DNA from: Cynocephalus volans
Lineage: Eukaryota; Chordata; Mammalia; Dermoptera; Cynocephalidae
Direction of reading: 5' to 3'
NCBI RefSeq assembly: GCF_027409185.1
Contig: NC_084462.1
Coordinates: 152,507,490-152,571,489, forward strand
DNA length: 64,000 bases
The stretch's first letter is position 1, and every line of letters starts with the position of its first letter. Positions 56,590-64,000 of the stretch are shown in pieces. The notes beneath the pieces were generated by a model. It was given only the letters and a program-made list of their open reading frames with translations, did not search any database and was not told the origin of the DNA. The translations under genes were made by a program, and so were the position numbers.

Positions 56590-56809
56590 ATATTGTTCTG
56601 CAACTTACTCTGTTCAATTAATACGCCTTGGAGAACTTTCCACCTCAGTGTACACAAGTCTATTCCACTCTCTCTAACAACTACAGGTTATTTCATACCA
56701 TGATATATTTAAATTATTGGTGTACATTTTGAATCTTTTCAATATTTTTTGCCATAAAAATAATGCTGTGATATTTATCCATTACACATGCACATATCTT
56801 TGTGTTATA
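56590..56809 (-). mobile_element. L1/HAL1-like LINE, antisense, left part
   Basis: ctacaggttatttcatacca, tttaaattattggtgtacat, ccataaaaataatgctgtga and cacatgcacatatctttgtg are antisense LINE 3' region. It is interrupted at 56810 and resumes at 57139. Confidence 0.55.
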
Positions 56810-57138
56810 GGCATTGGAAGAAAAAAACCACCCTTGGAGACCGATATAGAAAAAGAGAAAAAGATTTTTATTTCCAGCAGCCGGATCGCACCAGCCAAAT
56901 CAAGGTGCGGCGCCGAACCGTCTTTGTTCTCGGTTTTTAAAGTTGCAAGCGTGGCAACTCGATTACCCGATCACCGCACCAAGAGGTATTAGCCAATGTA
57001 AGCAAGCCAACAGTACATGAGCTAATTTTGCAGTTAACGGAGCTCCTCCCGTCCCACCCCCACTTTCCTGCCTAACTTTCACACAATGGAGGGGCTACCT
57101 TAAGTGGCATCGGTCCTGCTCTTAGAAAAGAGGGCATT
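56810..57138 (-). mobile_element. CpG-rich solo LTR-like insertion in the LINE
   Basis: About 320 bp splits the LINE. Short direct repeats ggcatt at 56810-56815 and 57133-57138 bracket it. On minus there is a TATA-like ctttaaaaaccg, AATAAA (plus 56867-56872), and a U5-like tail with ggtctccaagggtgg, so it is organised like a retroviral LTR. About 15 CpGs survive, far more than in the flanks, which suggests a younger insert. TG...CA ends do not coincide exactly with the direct repeats, so the ends and class are uncertain. Confidence 0.52.
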
Positions 57139-57600
57139 ACTTCATTTGTGCACGTGTGTATTTATGAGTAATAGGTTTCTAGAAATAGATTGTTAAAGGA
57201 GAATATGTGTGCATTACAATTTTTAATGGATACTGCCAATTTGTCCTGAAAAATGCCTTCATCAATGTACACAGCTACCAGCAATGTAAAAGGGCCTGAT
57301 TTCCCAAATCCTCAACAACTTACTGTTAATCAACTTTTTCTTTTCTGCCAATCTGATGAATTTTTTTTAAGCTAATTCATTGTTTTAATGTATTTTCATG
57401 CTTACAGTGAGGTTGAGAATTGTTCATATTTATTGCTAATTTTACAATTTTTTTCTTTTGTGAATTGTCTGTTTCCATTCTTCACCCATTTTCTATTGAT
57501 TGTTTTAATCTTTTTCTCTGTTTCATCTTTTTCTTTCAGCTTTGAATGAACTGTTTTATATATTTTCTCAGTGTTAATCCTTTGTCTCTATTACTGGTTG
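57139..57600 (-). mobile_element. L1/HAL1-like LINE, antisense, middle part
   Basis: taataggtttctagaaatag, gatactgccaatttgtcctg, tctgccaatctgatgaattt and cagtgttaatcctttgtctc continue the LINE from 56809. Confidence 0.6.
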
Positions 57601-58175
57601 TGAACGAAAGCATCTCTCAATTACATCAGGAACTCATTTTTAAAAACCAGACACTGAGTGAAAATACTAACCAGAATCCTGTATTTTCTGTCAGTCTAAT
57701 ACTACCAACCAATTTAATAAAACACAGAAAAATGTCAATATATGTAACAGATTATTTAGTGTGTAAGATGCAGGAAACACTGCTTCCTGATCACCCAGCA
57801 GTTAATACGACTTTTAACAGGCACTTGCATATACGAAGCCAGACCACCTCTCTGAGCACCATCAACACCCCATTCTCTTCCCTTTGACGACACTTGGTGC
57901 TTTTCAAAACATCTGCATATGATTCTGACATTCTTCCAATTATATTTGGAAAATAACTGGAAAATTCCTCCACTCTTCCCTACACATATACTACTTTGTT
58001 TAAAATGTTCCATTGATTTTGGGGGATGTAAAACACAATTTTCTATATAAAGCTCGGCCCCAAGAATGCTGCACTGGAGAGACATGTGCGTTCTATGAAG
58101 CCTGGGTGTTAAAGATAAGAAGAGTTTTACTAAAAAAAGATTACCTAGGGAGGCAGTTTGTGAGGTATACATCTA
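57601..58175. other. Unidentified 575-bp insert within the LINE
   Basis: LINE homology stops near 57600 (tactggttgtgaac) and resumes near 58176 (tccagtctggccattttgtt). The intervening DNA matches no family I recognise. It has a TATA-like tctatataaagctcgg on plus near 58045. Minus-strand frames of 60 and 138 codons overlap in it. Possible identities are an LTR, a retropseudogene or an old unique insertion. Confidence 0.4.
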
Positions 58176-58400
58176 TTTGCTTCCAGTCTGGCCATTTTGT
58201 TTTTAATTTTGTTCATGGTATTTTTTTCTAGATGCAAAATTTGCCATTTCATGTAATCAAATCTGTCAGTTATTTTGCTTAAGATTTCTGGATTTGAAGT
58301 CTTGCTTTAGGAGTCTTTCTCCATCTCAGGATTTTTCTTTTTAATTCTCCTATATATGTTTTTAAGAAATCGTTAGTTTTATGTTTAGATCATTAGTCAT
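58176..58400 (-). mobile_element. L1/HAL1-like LINE, antisense, right part
   Basis: ttgttcatggtatttttttc, catttcatgtaatcaaatct, ggatttgaagtcttgcttta and cctatatatgtttttaagaa resume the antisense LINE. Confidence 0.58.
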
Positions 58401-58489
58401 AAGAAATTAATTGCTGGGTAAGTTGTGAGGGGGTGTTGGGAAGTCTAAATTTTCTCTGTCCCAAAACAAGTAGTATATCATCAACCCAC

Positions 58490-58819
58490 CACCATTTTGT
58501 GTTGCTATAACAGGATACCTGAGACTGGATAATTTATAACAAACAGAAATTTATTGGCTCACAGTTCTATAGGCTGGAAAGTCCAAGATCAAGGTGCCAG
58601 CATCCCTCTGCATTGTCACATGCTATAAGGCAGACAGGCAAGAGCACAAGAGAGCAAACCCATTCCTGCAAATTCATTTTATAATGGCATTAATCTATTC
58701 ATGAGGATGGATCCCTCATGACCTCAACACCTCACGTTGGGCCTCACCCCCCAACACTGTCTCACTGGGGAGTAAGTTTCCAACACTTGAATTCTGGGCA
58801 ACACATTCAAACTATAGCA
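58490..58819 (-). mobile_element. MST-type MaLR LTR, antisense
   Basis: accattttgtgttgctataa, cctgagactggataatttat, caagatcaaggtgccagcat, ttcatgaggatggatccctc and aacacattcaaactatagca follow the same LTR layout as the two LTRs at 11158 and 13188, but it is shorter and more diverged. A target duplication was not resolved. Confidence 0.78.
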
Positions 58820-59701
58820 TACCATAAATTAAATTCTCCAGGTTTTCAAAAAATGTATTCAGCATCTTAAAGCATTAGATTTTATGGTGGAGCTGGCATA
58901 CAGAAGTGCAAATCTTAGGGAGCATGAAATTAATTACCAGCATCCGTGTATTATCAACACCAGAGTCCTCTGCTTGTTGTAATTATTCTCATGAAGGTGA
59001 AAAGTTTTGTGTGTAATAAATTATTTTGATAGCAAGACGACTGCTAATGATGCATGTCAAGGGATAGAAGAAAGTGAGATACCACTGCAAATAAAGTGGA
59101 GTCCTGTAGAAATAGAATAATTAAAGATTTGAAGCAGTCATTTAAATTTTTCCAGTTAACCTTTGCTATGTCTTACTTGGTCCTTTACAGGTTTATGATG
59201 TTCAGGAATTCTGTGGTTCAGTAGTTCTGGGTGAGTCCTTGGAAATGTCCAGGTTCTATTGTGTCATGAGGTTTCCTGGTCCCAGAGATTCACTCACAAC
59301 TGACACCCCCTTGGCCCCACATGGTTTGTGAAAGAGAAAACTGTCCTCTCTGCCTCCATTTCCCTTTTTTCCATCTGTCACTCCTCATCCCATGGCAATC
59401 TGACTGCCCCTTCCTCATGCCTCAGAAATCCCTCATATGGAAAAGCCTAGTTAGACGAGTTTGAAGATGCTGGGCTGGGGGTGGAGGGTTAGGGGGAGTG
59501 TTCAAATGACAGCTGATGTTATAAGCCTTTGAGCCCACTGTGTGCTAAAGGGATGGACTAAAACACAGATAAATTAGCAGGTAAGCTGACAATTGCCCAA
59601 AAGGAGAGCTGAGCAGAGTGCAGAAGGAAAGGGGAGCAGGTCATATGCCTATCCCCTCTGGTCTCCTCCTCCTCCTCTCTGTGTGCACATGCGTGTGCGT
59701 G
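58820..59701. other. No recognisable element
   Basis: Unique-looking DNA. Confidence 0.5.
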
Positions 59702-59736
<35 letters not shown>

Positions 59737-59762
59737 ACGCACACACACACACACACACACAC
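59702..59762. repeat. (CA)n microsatellite with CG interruptions
   Basis: About 30 CA units with three CG-containing variants. Several frames of 75-130 codons pass through it and are repeat artefacts. Confidence 0.98.
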
Positions 59763-61149
59763 AGGCATGCATGTGCTGGCTCCTTTGTGTCCCAAGACAA
59801 AAGCTTTGTCAACACCCTGAAGGAAGATTAGATGGCAACATAAAACAAGATGGGCATCCCGGGCTGAGGAGACCACATGGAAAACTGTGTGGGAATCTGG
59901 AGGATGCTAAGGAATGCCGGGAATGGGTCTCCATGGCTGCCAGTCTGGGCTGGGATATCCCGGCCCTGGGCTGCCCTCCAGCCATCCAGGAGGTGTCCTC
60001 ATTGCTTTAGAGGACTTTAACCTCTGGAAGGCTCCACCTCTGGCACCCAAACCCTCTGTGCCCCTGCCAGGGCTTCTCAAACTCTTCTTCTCAGCCACCC
60101 CTTGTGCCTGGAAGCCTCAGCACCTAACTGTGGGGAGGACGAGGCCTAGCCAGTGCTACCCTAGGCAAATGTGATATTTCTCTGCTATCTCGCATTTACC
60201 TTTAAAACTGAAGCAGTTTGTGTTCTGCATGATGTATCTGTCCTTGTTTTGATGTAAATTGTGTCCTCAGTTTCATGCCTAACTCTCTCCCTCCTCCTCC
60301 CCATTGGGTACCGATAGAAAATGCAACACTGCTCTGCTTCGTGGTAATTAATTGATGCTGGCCCGATTGTTCGTCTGCCATCTTCCCGCTAGACTGTAAG
60401 TTACGGGAAGTCAGTGGCCATTCCTGGCTTGGTCACTACTGCCCTCTCCGTACCTAGCTGGTGCCTGTCCCAGGCATGGCTTTTAGCCTTCGTGGGTAGA
60501 GCCCTCTTCTACTAGGGCTGATTGTTCGTGAAGGGTCCAGGTGAGGGGTGCCATCCGTCATTGCTCGGGGTCCAGCCCATCACGACTGCCGGCACCCTCC
60601 CAGTGACAGCAAGACAATGACATCACCTCAGAATATTTACAAAGGACACCCTATTCTATAAAACTCTCTCAGGAGAATTACTTTTTTAGCCCATTCTTGC
60701 TCTATTAGGTGTGTAATCTCATAACTCAGAATTTCTCAGATTCAGTTCAAGGGCATAGATGATTTGGTAAGTATTTGATTTAAAGATGTTTTCTCCAGTC
60801 AGAGAAGAAATGGAAGGGTGTTTTGGGGAGGGCAGGAAAACAACTCAATTTGGAAAAAGAGCCGATTTCTCAGGTAAGTAATTGTAAGTTATATCTACCT
60901 CTGTCACCTCTGGGTCTAGTTTTCTCATCTTCTACACAGCCTTTCAGTGACAACCCTTATCCTTATTCTTAATATCCACAGAGTGCTACTCAGAAGACTT
61001 ATTGGTTGAAAAAATGCCAATTCCTCAGAATAGCACAGTGCTGACTTCAAGTTTCATGTAAAAATTGTGGTTAAACACACTTTAGTCGGAGCATTTGAAG
61101 ACAATGCTAAAGAACAGTAGAATGAAATCTGAATTGTGGAATAGTTATT
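59763..61149. other. Mostly unique DNA; L2-like trace at 60300-60510
   Basis: cgctagactgtaagttacgg, cctagctggtgcctgtccca recall the L2 3' end in sense. Nothing else recognised. Confidence 0.38.
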
Positions 61150-61365
61150 AGTGTAATTGCTTGCATTTACTGAGCATTTATTTTGTGTCAGTTATTAGGC
61201 TGAGTTTTTTGCACAGATTAGCTCATGTAATCCTCCCAGCAAACACTTAAGGAGAGAATTATTATTCCCATTTCACAGATGAGGAAACTGAGACTTGGAT
61301 GGTGTCTGTAACTTGCTCAAGATCATGTGCTTCATGGGGAACAGGGCCTGAGGTCTTATGCTGAT
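61150..61365 (-). mobile_element. MIR SINE, near full length
   Basis: tgcttgcatttactgagcat, cagattagctcatgtaatcc, attattattcccatttcaca, gatgaggaaactgagacttg are reverse MIR in order. Confidence 0.7.
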
Positions 61366-61618
61366 TTACATCCTTCTGTGGTCCAGCCTCTTCCCACTGG
61401 CCACGAACAAGCAATGAATATTTGTATTTGAGAAAGAAAGAAACTTCCATTACTCCAAGTGCAAGTGGTGATCAGTTTGGGGTCTAACAGACTTGTTTCA
61501 GTTAACAAATTCATAATGATCTCTGTAAGTGGCTCATTTGTTGACTCATTTTTTTAGTGGACTGAAATGTGTTGTTCTCTTAAAAATGTTGAGTGTTGCC
61601 TCTCCCGTCCAACTCAAA
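61366..61618. other. No recognisable element
   Basis: Short unique-looking stretch. Confidence 0.5.
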
Positions 61619-61979
61619 TAATCTGTCATGGTCTGAATGTTTGCAACCCCCCAAAATTTGTATGTTGAAACTCTAACCTCCAAGGTGCAGCTTTAGGAGG
61701 TAATTAAGTTATACAGGCTCTGCCTTCACAAACGGGATTAATGGGCTTAGTGCCCTTATAAAAGAAAAGCAGAGCTTCTCTGCCCCTTCTGCCATGTGAA
61801 GACACAGCAAGAAGACAGCTGTCTGGGAAGCAGGCAGTGGACCCTCACCATACGTCAAATGTGCTGGCACTTTGATCTTGCACTCCCCAGCCTCCAGAAC
61901 TGTGCGAAATAAACTATTATTGTTTATAAGCTACCCAGTTTGTGGTATTTCATTACAGCAGACGGACTAAGACAGAATC
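61619..61979 (+). mobile_element. Solo MLT1/MST-type LTR with 5-bp flanks (one change)
   Basis: LTR 61624-61974 runs from tgtcatggtctgaatgtttg to cagacggactaagaca. ttgaaactctaacctccaag, gcccttataaaagaaaagca, ccccagcctccagaactgtg, gtttataagctacccagttt are MaLR landmarks, and an AATAAA lies before the end (gcgaaataaactattatt). Flanks taatc and gaatc are probably the target duplication. Confidence 0.87.
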
Positions 61980-62404
61980 TAAGAAATAAAATGTTCATAG
62001 ATGAATTTGGTCCGTTTCTAAATTCCTGCAAGACCCAAATGTCTGTTTGACCAGGCATCAAACAAGTTCTGATTAGCAGTGCTCTTTTGAAAGGTGTGCT
62101 GACATTTACAACCCCTGTTCAAGTTCCTTCTCTGATAGCAGCAGCCCTGGAGTTTCTCTCAGTCACTTGAGTTGGTTGAACTTCTGCAGTTGTTTCAGCT
62201 ACATTTATGGAGTATCACTCTCCTGGTGTGACCCTTGCCCTGCAGCCACTGGCCTTCTTGGCCCAACCTTGTCCACAACCATCTCCACTTTGAAAAGCAT
62301 TTTCAGTTCGGTGCAAGAGGGATGGGTTGGGCACTGGCCAACTGGACTAGCTGTCCAGTGTTGTGCTACTCCAATGTGGGGGAGGAGACTATACAGAAAT
62401 GCAA
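61980..62404. other. No recognisable element
   Basis: Unique-looking DNA. Confidence 0.5.
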
Positions 62405-62640
62405 ATACCAGCTGATGTTAATTGATGGCTTCCAGCTGGGCACTGTGCTCGGTGTTCTGCAGCGTCATCTCATTTCATTCTCACAGTCACTCTCTCAGTC
62501 CTGTGTTTCAGAGGAGGAAACTGAGGATCAGAGTGGATGAGTAAACTGCCCCCAGTTACATAGCTCGCAGACAGATCTGGATTGATTACAGGTCTGACTT
62601 CCCAGTCTGAGCTTTTTATGGGCATTCTTGAGATAAGGGC
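62405..62640 (-). mobile_element. MIR SINE
   Basis: gctgggcactgtgctcggtg, tctcatttcattctcacagt, ttcagaggaggaaactgagg, agttacatagctcgcagaca are reverse MIR. Confidence 0.68.
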
Positions 62641-64000
62641 TGGAGTAGTGCAGGAAGTTTCCATGGAGGAAGTGGAAATTGGGATGGATTTTGAGGACTG
62701 TACTGGAAAGACAAGGATTGCACTGGGAAGGGGGTAGGACAGAAAAACAAGCAGAGCATCCTCCTTTGCTTTTGTTCTCTCCATAGAGCAGCATAAAAGG
62801 TGAATTAGATCATCTTGTGGTTGGCATTGCTAATTAATTTTAAATTCAACACCTGCCTCACCATTTGAGCTTAATCTTATTATAGCAGATCTTTTCACAT
62901 TTCTTTTATTTATGCAGATTTTACAGGCAGGGGTTTTAAGTCAATCAAAGAACGTCTGTGCTGAAAGAAATTATTTTTGTGTGCATTAAAATAATTGGCC
63001 CAATTCTCTGAACAAGTAAAAGCTATTCAATTCCATTCTTAAAGGTAAAGAGTAATACAGGAGGGGAAGAAAAACTTTCACATAACTACCTCTCTTTTAT
63101 TTCTAGTACATGGTAAAATGTCCAGGAAAATGAATTCATATTGTTTGGAGGTACAGCTGAGGTCAGCATGTCTAGCATGGGCCTAGCATAGAGACAGTTT
63201 CCCTGACTTATAGCTTAATGCACATAATAAGTTTGCAAAGTATTTCAATAACACAAAGGTCACAATCTGAGAAACAGATCTGAACTTAAATATTCCACAC
63301 GTGACATCAAGATATTCCACCGTCTTTTAAAATTCCACTTTGTACCATCTCACTATGAAAATGCCTGTTATAAAATACTATTTCTGAAATACCTGGAATT
63401 TGTTTCCAAGTCATTTAATTTTCCCCAGGCTGTTGAATCTGTGTCCTTGTCTTTAAACCATTTACCTCTTTCGTAGCTTCAATCCTTTTGTCTTTTTTAC
63501 AGAAAGTAATTTTTCCAAAGACATATTTTAATCCATGTAAGGGGGAAATCACTTCACTTTTCTTTAGAACCTTCAAAAGAACTATTTCTATTTCAGAGAA
63601 AGCTGAAATCAAGTGACTTTCTCCTCTGTATATCTGGGCAACCCAGTCTCTCTGTCCATACACACAAATAAGCATCACTTACTTGTGTGGTCATGTAGTT
63701 CGGGTGGGACCAGGCCTACCTTCTGCTCCACAGGATAGTCCTGACTGGCCTATGCCACAATGGGTCATCCAACCTTTGTGGTCACAGGGTTTGGTTCAGG
63801 GATGAGCAAATCAGCACAAAGCTTTAAGTGGCTGTTGGTTGATTGCAGGAAACATACCTTCCTGTTGCATGGGAACAAGGGAGCTCATAGGCCTGAATGC
63901 AGCCAGTCCTCCTATAATCACCAGGAAATTGACCCTAGGAGGCAAAACAAACAACATTAGTAAAAAAAGTAAAGAAGTGGAAAGAAATGAAGTCCTCATA
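62641..64000. other. Mostly unique DNA; old repeat trace near 63700-63850
   Basis: ggatagtcctgactggccta and ggtttggttcagggatgagc resemble the old repeat phrase also seen at 22690-22720. No gene recognised to the end of the window. Confidence 0.35.

Noticed and set aside
59558..60010. Open frames through the CA microsatellite
   Set aside because: Alternating Thr-His or Cys-Val translations are dinucleotide-repeat artefacts.

Overview
The window reads as 64 kb of mammalian nuclear DNA from between genes or inside introns. No complete protein-coding gene could be recognised on either strand. The best clue to the host is a tRNA-Ile-like SINE, present once as a dimer (48962-49114) and once as a monomer (34464-34557). 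It resembles the CYN SINEs described from colugos (Dermoptera). There is no Alu, rodent B1/B2, ruminant or carnivore SINE, and one MaLR provirus resembles the MST/THE1 group of Euarchonta. A colugo is therefore the favoured host. This is an inference from memory of the families; a bat or perissodactyl with a similar tRNA SINE is not excluded.

Layout. 0-10 kb: unique-looking DNA with ancient L1, MIR, L2 and hAT fragments and one LTR. 10.9-14.2 kb: an old antisense L1 split by a nearly intact MaLR element with two LTRs, a primer-binding site and a 5-bp target duplication. 17.8-23.3 kb: an ERV LTR, a hAT element with an 18-bp minisatellite at its end, a 1.56-kb retroinsert that looks like an L1 5' UTR with its own A-rich tail, a perfect 29-bp duplication and an MLT1 LTR. 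24.9-28.2 kb: a possible minus-strand polyadenylation site and a GC/CpG-dense block, the only place suggesting a host gene. 28.7-32 kb: an inverted duplication of an MLT1 LTR with its flank, then opposed L1 pieces and an MLT2-type LTR. 33.7-34.6 kb: a young 5'-truncated L1 and the SINE monomer. 34.6-49 kb: mostly unique DNA with L2, MIR and LTR fragments. 49-51.5 kb: the SINE dimer and a processed cytochrome c (CYCS) pseudogene. 52.3-64 kb: MaLR LTRs, a HAL1/L1-like LINE broken by a CpG-rich LTR and by an unidentified insert, microsatellites and MIRs.

Nothing here works as an operon or pathway. The content is a layered record of retrotransposition, with ancient MIR, L2, MLT1 and hAT copies, later MaLR and ERV copies, and the youngest L1 and SINE copies. 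Target-site duplications were read directly for several insertions and support the boundaries given. Family names rest on recognising consensus sequence from memory, so subfamily labels are approximate. Boundaries without a target duplication are good to a few tens of bases.
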